Source: Thalassotalea_H castellviae (lineage in GTDB: Bacteria; Pseudomonadota; Gammaproteobacteria; Enterobacterales; Alteromonadaceae). From it: a DNA stretch of 64,000 nucleotides. The stretch lies in contig NZ_JAVRIF010000010.1 in NCBI RefSeq assembly GCF_031846185.1, positions 1-64,000 of the forward strand. The letters run 5' to 3'. A program made the position numbers and the translations under genes. Of the stretch, positions 17,651 through 27,273 are shown piece by piece. The notes beneath the pieces are model-generated. The model was not told the origin of the DNA, did not search any database, and saw only the letters and a list, made by a program, of their open reading frames with translations. Position 1 is the stretch's first letter. Each line of letters starts with the position of its first letter.

Positions 17651-19318
17651 ATGATAAAAAAAATAATGAAAAAACGACTTGCTGTTTGTATCGCAATGGG
17701 CACAACTTTAGCTACGGCGTCAAGTACAGCTGATGTAATAAATAAAGAACAATCACAGTTAGAAGCAAACTTAACAACTGTACAACCTGAGCATATGAGT
17801 ATCGATAAGTATGCAGGTTATTATTATAACGGTAAGGTTATAGCTGATTTACCTCAAGTCATTAATCAAATTTGGACAGGTTATTTAAATTCGGCCAATG
17901 GTGGAAAAATTACTTATAATTTTCCTAAAGGAAATGGCCTAACGGGTTTATATAACAATCCAAAATATGGCTTTACAGCAGGTGAAGGCCTAAGTGGTTT
18001 TTCAGAATCTCAGAAAGAAAGTACCCGTGAAAGCATTCAACTTTGGGATGATATAATTGCCCCGAGTTTTATAGAGCGTGGTTCTAAAGGTGCTGATATC
18101 CAATTCGCTAATAGTGATGATCCAGGGCAAGCTTATGCCTACTACCCGGAATACGGCTTTACTAAGGCTAAAGGTTGGAAATTCTTTGGTGATGTATTTG
18201 TTGCAACCCCTGCAATTAACTGGACAAACAATTGGTTAGGTTTTGGTGGTTACGGTGCAACTACTGTCATTCATGAAATTGGCCATACGCTAGGGTTAAG
18301 TCATCCTGGTGCCTACAACGGTTCTGGCGCAACAACTTATGCTGATCAAGCGGAATATGCTCAAGACAGTACTCAGTATGCGATTATGTCTTATTGGGGC
18401 GACCAAGAAACATCAAATCAACCATTCGCTTTTGGTATAGTTGATTGGTCTACTGGCTTTTACAACAACGCACAAACACCGCTAGTACATGACGTCCTTG
18501 CCGCTCATCAAGCGTATGGTGCAGATCCTACAACTCGCGCAGATGATACAACTTATGGTTGGAATTCAACGGCTGGTAGAGATGTATTTGATTTTACAAA
18601 AAATTACTTTCCATATCTAACAATTTATGATGCTGGCGGAAATGACACTCTTGATATGTCAGGTGCAAATGCTAGTGTATTTATTGATTTAGAATCAGGA
18701 TCTTTCAGCTCAGGTGCTGCTTCAGTGCCAAGTGATGATGTTATTAACGCTAGACGACAAGCAATAGCTGATGCAGGTGCATCAGTTGGCCCTGTTACCC
18801 CTGGTACCAGTGCATTTTGGCAAGATTTGACGACATCTGCACACGAAGGCTTTCTTGCTATTGAAACAGGTGTAAGCGGACTAGGTGTTACATCTCATGA
18901 CAATATTTCAATTGCCTACGGCACTATCATTGAAAATGCCATTGGTTCAAGTGAGAGAGATTATTTAAAAGGTAACCAGGTTGCAAACGTTTTAACAGGT
19001 AACGGTGGTGATGATGTCTTAAATGGCTTTGCTGGCGCAGATACCTATAACGGTGGTGAAGGTGCAGATACATTTGTATTTTCAAACATTGAATCTGGTG
19101 ACGTTATTGCTGATTTCACTACTGGTGAAGATGTTATAGATCTAATCGCAACAGGTGTAAGCTTTACATTTGTAAATGATACAGAGTTCTCTAATCTAGC
19201 TGGTGAGCTTCGTTTTGCAGATGGTGTACTTTCAGGCGATGTAGACGGTGACGGTTTAGCTGACTTATCAATTGATTTGAATGGTGCAGTATTATCGGGT
19301 GGCGATTTAATTTTATAA
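17651..19318 (+). CDS. Serralysin-type (M10) zinc metalloprotease with RTX repeats
   Basis: A 555-residue metzincin protease. The zinc motif HEIGHTLGLSH (208-218) fits HExxHxxGxxH, and the Met-turn is in IMSYW (about 245). A C-terminal serralysin domain carries glycine-rich RTX calcium repeats (GNGGDDVLNGFAGADTYNGG, about 453-472) and the terminal hydrophobic segment typical of type I secretion substrates. Unusually it also begins with a Sec-like signal (KKRLAVCIAMGTTLATAS), so the export route is unclear. I start it at the ATG at 17651 behind GAGAAGAAGAG; an upstream in-frame start at 17600 lacks a ribosome binding site. No type I secretion genes are nearby. Confidence 0.88.
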   Translation: MIKKIMKKRLAVCIAMGTTLATASSTADVINKEQSQLEANLTTVQPEHMSIDKYAGYYYNGKVIADLPQVINQIWTGYLNSANGGKITYNFPKGNGLTGLYNNPKYGFTAGEGLSGFSESQKESTRESIQLWDDIIAPSFIERGSKGADIQFANSDDPGQAYAYYPEYGFTKAKGWKFFGDVFVATPAINWTNNWLGFGGYGATTVIHEIGHTLGLSHPGAYNGSGATTYADQAEYAQDSTQYAIMSYWGDQETSNQPFAFGIVDWSTGFYNNAQTPLVHDVLAAHQAYGADPTTRADDTTYGWNSTAGRDVFDFTKNYFPYLTIYDAGGNDTLDMSGANASVFIDLESGSFSSGAASVPSDDVINARRQAIADAGASVGPVTPGTSAFWQDLTTSAHEGFLAIETGVSGLGVTSHDNISIAYGTIIENAIGSSERDYLKGNQVANVLTGNGGDDVLNGFAGADTYNGGEGADTFVFSNIESGDVIADFTTGEDVIDLIATGVSFTFVNDTEFSNLAGELRFADGVLSGDVDGDGLADLSIDLNGAVLSGGDLIL

Positions 19319-19341
19319 TAGTTAGTAATTAATAAAATAAC

Positions 19342-19366
19342 AAAGCCCCTTATTGGGGCTTTTTTA
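19342..19366 (+). terminator. Terminator after the serralysin gene
   Basis: AAAGCCCC and GGGGCTTT form an 8-bp stem around a TTATT loop, followed by a T run, 24 nt past the stop codon. Confidence 0.9.
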
Positions 19367-19411
19367 TTATATTAAATACGAAAAGTTAGAATAAACGTAA
19401 AAATATTGGAC

Positions 19412-20029
19412 CTATTTCTGATAACCCCAACGCGGCATAATTTTTTGCTCTATGTTCAGGTGATCTAATAATCTGCCAACCATAAAATCAATTAAATCAT
19501 TGATGGATTCAGGGTTATGATAAAATCCCGGCGCGGCAGGCATAATAGTGACGCCCATTTGCGATAAACTCAGCATATTTTGTAAATGGATGGTCGAAAA
19601 AGGCGTTTCTCGCGGAACTAAAATTAACTGTCCTCTTTCTTTAATCACTACATCGGCTGCTCGTTCAATTAAATTATCGCTCATTCCTTGACTTATCGCG
19701 GCAAGTGTTCCAGTTGAACAAGGACATACCACCATTTTTTTCGGAGCTGCCGAACCCGAAGCAACCGGAGAAAACCATTGCTCCTTACCAAAAAACGTAA
19801 TTTGACCTTCTTTGGCATTAAATTTTTCGGTTAATATTTTTCCTGCCGAATCAGGTGAACTGGGTAGTTTTAAACCAACTTCGGTATCAAATACCACTCG
19901 GGCTGCACTGGAGCAAAGAATATATAGTTGATGATCAGCAGCGACTAAACATTCGATAAGTCGTAACGCATATAAAGAGCCTGAAGCGCCAGTGATCGCA
20001 ATAGTTATTTTTTCGTTAAAATCACTCAT
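19412..20029 (-). CDS. ubiX: Flavin prenyltransferase UbiX
   Basis: UbiX attaches a dimethylallyl group to FMN to make the prenylated flavin used by the decarboxylase UbiD in ubiquinone synthesis. The 205 residues have the N-terminal FMN-binding GASGSLYALRL (about 14-24), a central VCPCSTGTLAAIS segment, and the signature PRETPFSTIHLQNM (about 138-151). The gene starts 9 nt after the mpl stop codon on the same strand, so the two form an operon; that pair is common in Alteromonadales. ubiD is not in the window. Confidence 0.94.
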   Translation of the reverse strand: MSDFNEKITIAITGASGSLYALRLIECLVAADHQLYILCSSAARVVFDTEVGLKLPSSPDSAGKILTEKFNAKEGQITFFGKEQWFSPVASGSAAPKKMVVCPCSTGTLAAISQGMSDNLIERAADVVIKERGQLILVPRETPFSTIHLQNMLSLSQMGVTIMPAAPGFYHNPESINDLIDFMVGRLLDHLNIEQKIMPRWGYQK

Positions 20030-20038
20030 GCTTATTTC

Positions 20039-21448
20039 CTACTTTCTCTTCGTTAAACCAGCTAACAATTTGTCGTGAATGCCACCAAAGCCACCATTAC
20101 TCATTACTACAATAGTATCACCTTCTTGAGAATCACTTATGATTTGCTCGATAAACTCATTCAAATTGTCGTTGACATAACAAGGTTGCTGACAATCGGC
20201 AATTAATGCCTCAACTGACCATTGTACTTTATCACCTTGAAAAACATAAACAGCATCGGCTTCATTTAATGACGCTGCTAAAGTATCTTTATGAACACCA
20301 GACTTCATAGTGTTTGACCTAGGCTCTAACACAGCAACTATTCGATGCGTCTGTTTTGCACTTACGCTACTTTGCTCGCCATTTTTTACAGCAACGTTTG
20401 CTCGCAAACCCGCTAATGTTTTGCTAATAGCCGTTGGGTGATGCGCAAAATCATCGAATATTCGAATACCATTCACTTCGCCCCTAAGTTCTAAGCGACG
20501 TTTGGTATTAACAAATTCAGCAAGTGCATCAATGGCAACATGAGCAGGAACTCCAGCATGTCGTGCAGCGGCGATAGCCATTAAGCCGTTATCAACATTA
20601 AAGTCGCCAATTAACGACCATTTTACTGTGCCTTGTAATTCACCTTTAAAGCGAACATTAAATTCACTGCCATCGGCAATTAACTTTTCAGCATGCCAAC
20701 CTTGGGCTAAATGCTCTTGATCGGTACTCACTTCTACTGGTGTCCAGCAACCTTGCGTTAAGGTCTCAGCAATTGCATGCTCATTTTGTGGGTGAATAAC
20801 TAATCCATTACTTGGCACCATTCTTATTAAATGATGGAATTGGCGTTGAATATCACTCAAGTCATTAAAAATATCAGCGTGATCAAACTCCATATTATTG
20901 ATCACTAAAGTACGTGGTCGATAATGAACGAATTTAGAACGTTTATCGAAAAATGCCGTGTCGTATTCATCCGCTTCAATGACAAAGAACGGCGCATCCC
21001 CTAAACGTGCTGAACAATCAAAGTTTTGTGGAACGCCGCCTATTAAAAAGCCCGGCTTCATGTGCGCATACTCTAATATCCAAGTAAGCATTGAACTGGT
21101 GGTTGTTTTACCATGAGTACCCGAAACCGCTAACACCCAGCGATCTTTTAAAACGTTTTCAAGCAACCATTGTGGACCAGAAATATAAGGAATATTTCGA
21201 TCTAACACATGTTCAACCATCACATTGCCGCGCGCCATGGCATTACCAATTATGACTAAGTCAGGCTCATCATCTAAATGTTCAACTAAATAACCTTGTT
21301 TTAATTCAATGCCTAATTGTTCTAGCTGTGTACTCATCGGTGGATAAACATTCGCGTCACAACCAGAAACACGATGCCCTAATTGTTTTGCAATGGCGGC
21401 TATTCCGCCCATAAATGTGCCACAAATACCTAAAATATGAAGATGCAT
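20039..21448 (-). CDS. mpl: UDP-MurNAc:L-Ala-gamma-D-Glu-meso-DAP ligase
   Basis: Mpl recycles cell-wall tripeptide by joining it to UDP-MurNAc with ATP, in the cytoplasm. The 469 residues (E. coli 457) show the N-terminal Mur nucleotide fold (HILGICGTFMGGIA), the ATP-binding loop GTHGKTTTSS (about 110-119), the central EADEYDTAFFDKRSKF motif, and the C-terminal DDFAHHPTAI that distinguishes Mpl/MurC. Residues about 365-380 (VKNGEQSSVSAKQTH) look like a small loop insertion. Followed closely by ubiX. Confidence 0.95.
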   Translation of the reverse strand: MHLHILGICGTFMGGIAAIAKQLGHRVSGCDANVYPPMSTQLEQLGIELKQGYLVEHLDDEPDLVIIGNAMARGNVMVEHVLDRNIPYISGPQWLLENVLKDRWVLAVSGTHGKTTTSSMLTWILEYAHMKPGFLIGGVPQNFDCSARLGDAPFFVIEADEYDTAFFDKRSKFVHYRPRTLVINNMEFDHADIFNDLSDIQRQFHHLIRMVPSNGLVIHPQNEHAIAETLTQGCWTPVEVSTDQEHLAQGWHAEKLIADGSEFNVRFKGELQGTVKWSLIGDFNVDNGLMAIAAARHAGVPAHVAIDALAEFVNTKRRLELRGEVNGIRIFDDFAHHPTAISKTLAGLRANVAVKNGEQSSVSAKQTHRIVAVLEPRSNTMKSGVHKDTLAASLNEADAVYVFQGDKVQWSVEALIADCQQPCYVNDNLNEFIEQIISDSQEGDTIVVMSNGGFGGIHDKLLAGLTKRK

Positions 21449-21668
21449 AACTTTCCTAAAACGCTTTTATCACTCAATTTATTGGTACAATATCTAAGGA
21501 TGTACCTTTATCTCGCTAATATACCCAAATCACGTTGAAAAAACACAATTGTTACCATAAGTTAATCATTTAAAAGTGCTAAAATAATAATTTGTATCGA
21601 TTGATGGCTATTTTTTAACGATTCATTTTGCTAGTTTGTTCATTCAACGCTTTACGGTAAGGAAATTT

Positions 21669-22856
21669 GTGACTTCTCCTATTGTACAATCACTTCATAT
21701 TTATCCGATAAAATCTGCTGCAGGAATTGCGTTATCAAAAAGTTGGGTTGATGACTTTGGCCTTAGTTTTGATCGACGTTTTGTGATCACTGATCTTAAC
21801 GGACAATTTATTACGGCACGTACTCAACCTACCCTATGTTTAATCCAATGTTATTTAACTCCTGAGGGCTTGATATTAACGGCCCCTAATATGCCGCAGC
21901 TGGAAATTATTTTTAAAAACTTTAGTGAGCAATATCACTCTATTACGGTATGGAAAGATGATATCAATGCTTTATATTGTCATCAAAGCTATGACAAATG
22001 GTTTAGCCAATATTTGAACTTACCCTGCCAATTGCATTTTTTCGCCGATAAATCATCACGTAAAGTTAAAAATAGTGACAATCAAGTAGGCTTTGCGGAC
22101 GGTTACCCACTACTTTTGATTTCACAAGCCTCCTTACTTGATTTAAATAGCCGGTTAACCGCGCGATATGATGAACATGCTAGTGTCACCATGGCACAAT
22201 TTAGACCTAATATTGTTGTTAACGACACGCAAGCTTTTGCCGAAGATGGCTGGCAACGCATTCGTATTGGTGACGTTGAATTTGAGATAGTTAAACCATG
22301 TAGTCGATGTGTTTTTACGACGATAGACCCAGACAAGGCTGAAAAGCATCCAAATCAAGAGCCATTATCAACCCTAAAATCCTATCGTCAAGTTGAAAAA
22401 GGTGATGTGATGTTTGGGCAAAATATCATTCCTTTGAATAAAGGCCATATAAAGCAAGGCGATACCGTTACAATAGTAAGTTACCAATCACCGCTTCATT
22501 TTGTTTCTGAGCAGAAAGGAAGTAAAAAAGTCATAAAAGAAGAGAATACAACAGTGAATGAAGCGGCTATTTCAGAAAGTATTATCCCTAAAAAAGTAAA
22601 TATAAATTTTGATTCATGGAATAAAAAGCATAAAGGCAATACCCTTGAGCCTATTTTAGATCAAGGTGAAGCCGCAGGCTTAATACTACCGTATTCCTGT
22701 CGAGGTGGCATGTGTGGTCGTTGCAAAATAAAATTAGACTCAGGCAATGTAAAACAACTCGCTGATGATGGCTTAACCGATGACGAAAAAGCGCAAGGTT
22801 ATGTGCTAGCTTGTAGCAGTATTCCGCAATCTGATCTAGTTGTTAGCTCAAGCTAA
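21669..22856 (+). CDS. MOSC domain/2Fe-2S ferredoxin fusion protein (YcbX-like)
   Basis: A 395-residue redox protein. An N-terminal MOSC_N beta-barrel (about 1-110) precedes the MOSC domain (about 120-270), whose PCSRCVF segment supplies the cysteine expected to bind the molybdenum cofactor. A Fer2 domain (about 310-395) has the cluster motif PYSCRGGMCGRC and a final Cys in LACSS. E. coli YcbX has this architecture and reduces N-hydroxylated compounds with CysJ. I chose the GTG at 21669 behind AAGGA; a TTG at 21636 would add 11 residues. pxpA follows after 37 nt, so cotranscription is possible. Confidence 0.88.
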   Translation: MTSPIVQSLHIYPIKSAAGIALSKSWVDDFGLSFDRRFVITDLNGQFITARTQPTLCLIQCYLTPEGLILTAPNMPQLEIIFKNFSEQYHSITVWKDDINALYCHQSYDKWFSQYLNLPCQLHFFADKSSRKVKNSDNQVGFADGYPLLLISQASLLDLNSRLTARYDEHASVTMAQFRPNIVVNDTQAFAEDGWQRIRIGDVEFEIVKPCSRCVFTTIDPDKAEKHPNQEPLSTLKSYRQVEKGDVMFGQNIIPLNKGHIKQGDTVTIVSYQSPLHFVSEQKGSKKVIKEENTTVNEAAISESIIPKKVNINFDSWNKKHKGNTLEPILDQGEAAGLILPYSCRGGMCGRCKIKLDSGNVKQLADDGLTDDEKAQGYVLACSSIPQSDLVVSSS

Positions 22857-22893
22857 TTCAACAACGTAAGCAGAAAATAAAAGTGACCTCTTC

Positions 22894-23628
22894 ATGTTAA
22901 AGTTAAATTGTGATTTAGGTGAATTAACCGAGACCGAAAATAATGACGCGTTAATCATGCCCATGATTGACCAAGCTAATATAGCCTGCGGTGGCCATGC
23001 TGGAGATCAACAAAGTATGATCAATACGGTAAAACTGGCCAAAAAAAATCATGTAATGATTGGCGCTCACCCGAGCTACCCTGATAAAGCTAACTTTGGT
23101 CGTTTGTCTATGGTCATTGAAGCATCCGAATTACAAACAAGTTTATTAGAGCAAATCAATACCCTAAGTGAGATATGTAACCTGCAGCAAAGTCAATTAA
23201 GTTATGTAAAACCACATGGTGCTTTATATAATGATATGATGAAAGAGTTATCTATTTTTGAAACCGTCTGCAAAACCCTCTCACAATTAGAAGTAAAACT
23301 CCCCTTAATGATCCAAGCTTTACCCGATACGGGACAATATCAAACAATTGCCAATCAATATGGCATAACAATGTTATTCGAAGCGTTTGCCGATAGAGCA
23401 TACCAAAGCAATGGCTTATTAGTGCCTCGCTCACAAACTGGCGCAGTATTGCATCAATCAGACAAAGTAATTGCTCAAATATCACAATTGATCAAACATC
23501 AACAATTAACCAGTATTGACGGCAATAAACTTACTTTACATGTCGATAGTTTATGCGTTCATGGTGACAATGATGCGGCACTTGCATTGATTCGTGCCCT
23601 AAGAAAGTTGCTCAATGAACAAGGTTAA
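22894..23628 (+). CDS. pxpA: 5-oxoprolinase subunit A
   Basis: PxpA (LamB/YcsF family) works with PxpB and PxpC to open 5-oxo-L-proline to glutamate with ATP, clearing a damage product of glutamine. The 244 residues begin with the conserved LNCDLGE and contain NIACGGHAGD (about 30-39), GAHPSYPD (about 53-60), VKPHGALYND (about 106-115) and VHGDND near the C-terminus. It overlaps pxpB by 14 nt, so the three genes are translationally coupled. Length matches the E. coli subunit. Confidence 0.94.
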   Translation: MLKLNCDLGELTETENNDALIMPMIDQANIACGGHAGDQQSMINTVKLAKKNHVMIGAHPSYPDKANFGRLSMVIEASELQTSLLEQINTLSEICNLQQSQLSYVKPHGALYNDMMKELSIFETVCKTLSQLEVKLPLMIQALPDTGQYQTIANQYGITMLFEAFADRAYQSNGLLVPRSQTGAVLHQSDKVIAQISQLIKHQQLTSIDGNKLTLHVDSLCVHGDNDAALALIRALRKLLNEQG

Positions 23629-24346
23629 TATTGATCCGAGTAGTGAAAATAGTGTGTTGATCACTTGGCCGGAAAAAATTTGTCCAATTCAACATAAGCA
23701 GATCTTAAAAACGTTAGCGCAAATAAATGGCGAATTAAACAGCGCTAGCACCCCTTTCATTACGGAATCGATTGTTAGCTACAACTCAATCATGCTTTAT
23801 TACTGCTTTAATAAAATCAGTTTTCATCAACTAAAAAAGCGCATTTATGATTGTATCGAGCTCGTATTAAATACCGACATAGCGCGGCAAGAAGCGTCAG
23901 TGACTATCGAAATACCGGTTTATTATGGTGAAGAAGCTGGTTGGGATTTATCCAACGTCGCGAAACAGTGCCAGCTTTCCACAAATGAAGTAATTAAATT
24001 GCACAGTCAGCAAATATACCGTTCATACGCGCTGGGGTTCACGCCAGGTTTTTGCTATTTAGGCACATTAAATAAACAACTCGTTTTACCCAGAAAAGCA
24101 ACACCTAGATTAACAGTCCCGAAAGGTGCCGTAGCAATTGCCGAACAACAAACAGCCGTTTATCCTAATTCAAGTCCCGGAGGCTGGCATATTATTGGTC
24201 AAACACCTGTCGAACTTTATCAACAAAACCAAGAGACTTTTACTCCTTTAATTAACGTTGGCCAGCAAATTAAGTTTATTGAAATTGATAAAACAACCTA
24301 CCTTGAGTTAGCAGGACAACCTCCTTTTATAGAGAAGAAGCATTGA
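23615..24346 (+). CDS. pxpB: 5-oxoprolinase subunit B
   Basis: PxpB (KipI family) is the second subunit of the prokaryotic 5-oxoprolinase. The 243 residues contain the family segments YALGFTPGFCYLG (about 138-150), PRKATPRLTVPKGAVAIA (about 156-173) and a SPGGWHIIGQTP block near 190. The start lies inside pxpA, and the stop TGA shares its last base with the ATG of pxpC (TGATG). The gene order A-B-C is the same as in Bacillus and E. coli. Confidence 0.93.
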   Translation: MNKVNIDPSSENSVLITWPEKICPIQHKQILKTLAQINGELNSASTPFITESIVSYNSIMLYYCFNKISFHQLKKRIYDCIELVLNTDIARQEASVTIEIPVYYGEEAGWDLSNVAKQCQLSTNEVIKLHSQQIYRSYALGFTPGFCYLGTLNKQLVLPRKATPRLTVPKGAVAIAEQQTAVYPNSSPGGWHIIGQTPVELYQQNQETFTPLINVGQQIKFIEIDKTTYLELAGQPPFIEKKH

Positions 24347-25329
24347 TGCCATCTTTAACTATCAGTCGATTAACAGGCTACGCCACCTTTCAAGATTTAG
24401 GGAGAAATACAGCCCAACACCTTGGCTTTAGTGGCAGTGGTGCAGCAGATGAATATAGTTATTTATTAGCGAATCAGCTTATTGGTAATGCAGGCATTGA
24501 GCAAACATCGACAAATAAAAATAACACTCCTGCCGCTATTGAAGTGACATTAGGCCAGTTGTCACTAGTGGCCAATGCAAGTTGTCAATTAGTGATTACC
24601 GGAGCAGATTGTCAAGCGCAGGTAAGACTAAAACATGGCGAGCAGCTCGCTATTAACAATAATCAGGTGTTTACTTTATCGCAAGGTGATGAATTACATT
24701 TAGGCTCTCCGAAAACACAAGTTTATAGCTACCTCGCCGTTAAAGGAGGCTTTTTAGCCAAAAATTGGCTTAATAGTGCTTCGCAAACTGTAAATGAGAA
24801 TGCCTTGGGCTTTACTGAAGCAAAATTAACAGCCGGTAGCGAACTATCATTTCGGGCTGATGAAACTCCCTTGGCAGAAAAATTCACACAAAAAAATCAC
24901 CTTAATCATAATTTTCATCGTTCAGAACAACTTATTTTGCGTTTTTTACCAAGTCAACTTTGGCAACATTTAAAGATGAGTGTTAAACAACAATTTCTTG
25001 CACAAGATTATTTCATTACCCCCCAAAGTAATCGTATGGGTTATCGTTTAACTGGTGATGCGCTTACGTTAGATAAGGCTAAAAACACGCTGTCTAAACC
25101 TACCAATTTTGGCACAATACAATTACCACCTGATGGCCAACCAATAGTCTTAATGAAAGAACGACAAACCATTGGTGGCTATCCAACCTTAGGCACAGTG
25201 ATACAAACCGATTTATTTCGATTAAGTCAAAAACGACCGGGTGAACAAATCAAATTTATTCCTGCCACTTTAGCGCAAGCACAAGCTCAATTACTTGCTT
25301 TTAGCTTAAAATTTCAAGTGCCAAAATAA
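24346..25329 (+). CDS. pxpC: 5-oxoprolinase subunit C
   Basis: PxpC (KipA family) completes the 5-oxoprolinase. The 327 residues show the N-terminal FQDLGRNTAQHLGFSGSGAAD segment (about 16-36), a SYLAVKGGF motif (about 127), the QSNRMGYRLTG block (about 227-237) and TIGGYPTLGTV near 289-299. I take the ATG at 24346 behind AGAGAAGAAG; an adjacent in-frame TTG is one codon earlier. It is the last gene of the pxpABC unit. Confidence 0.93.
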   Translation: MPSLTISRLTGYATFQDLGRNTAQHLGFSGSGAADEYSYLLANQLIGNAGIEQTSTNKNNTPAAIEVTLGQLSLVANASCQLVITGADCQAQVRLKHGEQLAINNNQVFTLSQGDELHLGSPKTQVYSYLAVKGGFLAKNWLNSASQTVNENALGFTEAKLTAGSELSFRADETPLAEKFTQKNHLNHNFHRSEQLILRFLPSQLWQHLKMSVKQQFLAQDYFITPQSNRMGYRLTGDALTLDKAKNTLSKPTNFGTIQLPPDGQPIVLMKERQTIGGYPTLGTVIQTDLFRLSQKRPGEQIKFIPATLAQAQAQLLAFSLKFQVPK

Positions 25330-25330
25330 C

Positions 25331-25347
25331 GTGAATTTAAAATTCAC
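25331..25347. repeat. Perfect short inverted repeat after pxpC
   Basis: GTGAATTT and AAATTCAC flank one A in a perfect 17-nt inverted repeat, directly after the pxpC stop codon. No T run follows. A second one, GTTGAT-A-ATCAAC (25399-25411), lies 48 nt before pabA and could be an operator. Both are AT-rich and could be chance. Confidence 0.3.
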
Positions 25348-25458
25348 TCATATGAATAAATTACAGTATTCATCGTAAAATAAAATAAAACGTGAATTGT
25401 TGATAATCAACGATTAGAATAGCCGCGTTTTCCACAGCATTCTTCGATAGGTTCATTT

Positions 25459-26058
25459 GTGTTATTAATGATCGACAATTATGATTCGTTCACATTTAAT
25501 TTAGTGCATTATTTTCGAGCGCTCGGACAACAGGTTGAAGTTCACCGTAATGATAAAATTACCCTTGAAGAAATTGAAAAATTATCGCCTAAATTAATCG
25601 TCATATCTCCAGGTCCTGGGGACCCAGATCAGGCTGGCATTTCATTGCAAATCATTCAAAAATTTGCCGGTGTCATTCCTATTTTAGGGGTGTGTTTAGG
25701 TCATCAGTGTATTGCTCAACATTTTGGCGCTAAGATAAAAAAAGCTCGAAAAGTTATGCATGGTAAAATCAGCCAAATCGTTCATAATGGGCGAGGTTTA
25801 TTTACAGGGTTAGATAACCCTTTAACCGTAACACGTTATCATTCTTTAATAGTCGATCATCAAGATTTTCCAAATGAGTTAACCATTACTGCTTGGACTG
25901 AAACTAAAAATAAAGAAATGGACGAAATTATGGCGATAGAGCACCAAACACTTGCCATTGCGAGTGTTCAGTTTCATCCCGAGTCCGTATTAACCGAGCA
26001 AGGTAGTCAGCTATTGAAAAATTTTATTCAACGTTGTTCTGATGTAATATCAAGATAA
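25459..26058 (+). CDS. pabA: Aminodeoxychorismate/anthranilate synthase glutamine amidotransferase
   Basis: This class I glutamine amidotransferase supplies ammonia to PabB (folate) or TrpE (tryptophan). The 199 residues begin LLMIDNYDSFTFNLVHYF, with the nucleophile loop GVCLGHQ (Cys about 79) and the C-terminal VQFHPES holding the His and Glu of the triad. The start is GTG at 25459, seven bases behind GATAGG. No trp genes are nearby, and its position next to astC is common in Shewanella and Vibrio, where it is annotated PabA; a dual role cannot be excluded. Confidence 0.9.
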   Translation: MLLMIDNYDSFTFNLVHYFRALGQQVEVHRNDKITLEEIEKLSPKLIVISPGPGDPDQAGISLQIIQKFAGVIPILGVCLGHQCIAQHFGAKIKKARKVMHGKISQIVHNGRGLFTGLDNPLTVTRYHSLIVDHQDFPNELTITAWTETKNKEMDEIMAIEHQTLAIASVQFHPESVLTEQGSQLLKNFIQRCSDVISR

Positions 26059-26127
26059 TTAATGAAAAATTTAATTTTGCCGATACTTTCTATGACTATA
26101 AATTTAATTAACCACCTTTAAGAACCA

Positions 26128-27273
26128 ATGCATATATTTGACGATAACGATAATGTTTCACCAATTTACCACCGAGCAATTAGCTTAACATTAGGCAAAG
26201 AGTTTGCTGAGCATAAAGGTAACCCGACTTCCCTTATCGCAAAACAAAACAGTGAACAGGAGAATCGTCGTCGCAAATTATTGGATGTTGAAGAACAGGC
26301 AAACGAAGCTCGTATTATTGAAGAACATGGAAAGTCTCATTTTAAAACGCAAATGATGGCGAAATTTTATGGGCAAGTAACCGCTAAAGTAAATAATGAA
26401 TTTGATAATAAAGAAAATCTCTACGCCAATATTCTTCATATCGAAGATGCAGCTCCTGACATTATGGAGATATTATCGGTTAGAGCGGCTTCGATAAAAC
26501 GTATTTCTCCTTTAGTAAAGTCACTTCCTTGGTTAGCCGATGAGTTAATAGCTTTAGTCAACAAGCCACAATATCGCAAACGTGCCGATGTACAAGTAAG
26601 CGACCCGAATTTGGCTTTAACTTATGTGGGCCTTGAGAATTTAAAACTGGTGATGCCAACTTTTATGTTAAAACATTGGCTTCCAACCAGTACCGCGCCT
26701 TTTGCTTTAATGAAAAGAAAGTTATGGAATGATGCTTTATCTGTCGCATTAGCTTCGCAAAAATTGGCTGAGGAATATGATATTGACCCCTTTACGGCAT
26801 TTTCTGCTGGTATGTTAAGTAACATAGGTTTATTAGCGGTTACCCGTTGCTTTTTACAAACCTATAACGAGTTATATAAACAAGAACTTAAAGCAGCCTA
26901 TGATGCTCGTGATAAACGTTTACATGATGTGTTAGTTGATTTTGAAGTATCACCTGAGTTACTACTGGAACAATTAATTAGTCGGAACAGCAAAATCGCC
27001 GCAGATTTAGTCGAACTCATGCGTTTCGATCGTTTAGCTATTACCGAACCTTTATTTGATATAGCTTATACCGCAGACTTTGACAAAATGTCGCCCGTTG
27101 CACAAGTCGTCGTTAAAGCTAAAGCCTATGTTGCGTTTAGAAGTTTAGCGAAAGAAGGGTTAATAGAAAACGAAGAGTCTAAGATCCTACTTAATGCTGC
27201 TAATGTCACATCCAAAGAAGTTACTTTGCTAAAGAAAGCGGATATTGATCACATTAAACTCAGCTTTAAGTAA
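26128..27273 (+). CDS. HDOD domain-containing protein
   Basis: A 381-residue cytoplasmic protein. The N-terminal 85 residues are charged and helical; the HDOD domain occupies about 90-300 (NILHIEDAAPDIMEILS, ..., SDPNLALTYVGLENLKLVMP, ..., AFSAGMLSNIGLLAVTR). HDOD domains are relatives of HD phosphohydrolases lacking the metal residues and usually act in signalling or regulation of motility and stress. No GGDEF, EAL or receiver domain is attached. It lies between pabA (69-nt gap) and the ast genes in the same direction, but 377 nt precede astC, so it is probably not in that operon. Confidence 0.85.
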   Translation: MHIFDDNDNVSPIYHRAISLTLGKEFAEHKGNPTSLIAKQNSEQENRRRKLLDVEEQANEARIIEEHGKSHFKTQMMAKFYGQVTAKVNNEFDNKENLYANILHIEDAAPDIMEILSVRAASIKRISPLVKSLPWLADELIALVNKPQYRKRADVQVSDPNLALTYVGLENLKLVMPTFMLKHWLPTSTAPFALMKRKLWNDALSVALASQKLAEEYDIDPFTAFSAGMLSNIGLLAVTRCFLQTYNELYKQELKAAYDARDKRLHDVLVDFEVSPELLLEQLISRNSKIAADLVELMRFDRLAITEPLFDIAYTADFDKMSPVAQVVVKAKAYVAFRSLAKEGLIENEESKILLNAANVTSKEVTLLKKADIDHIKLSFK

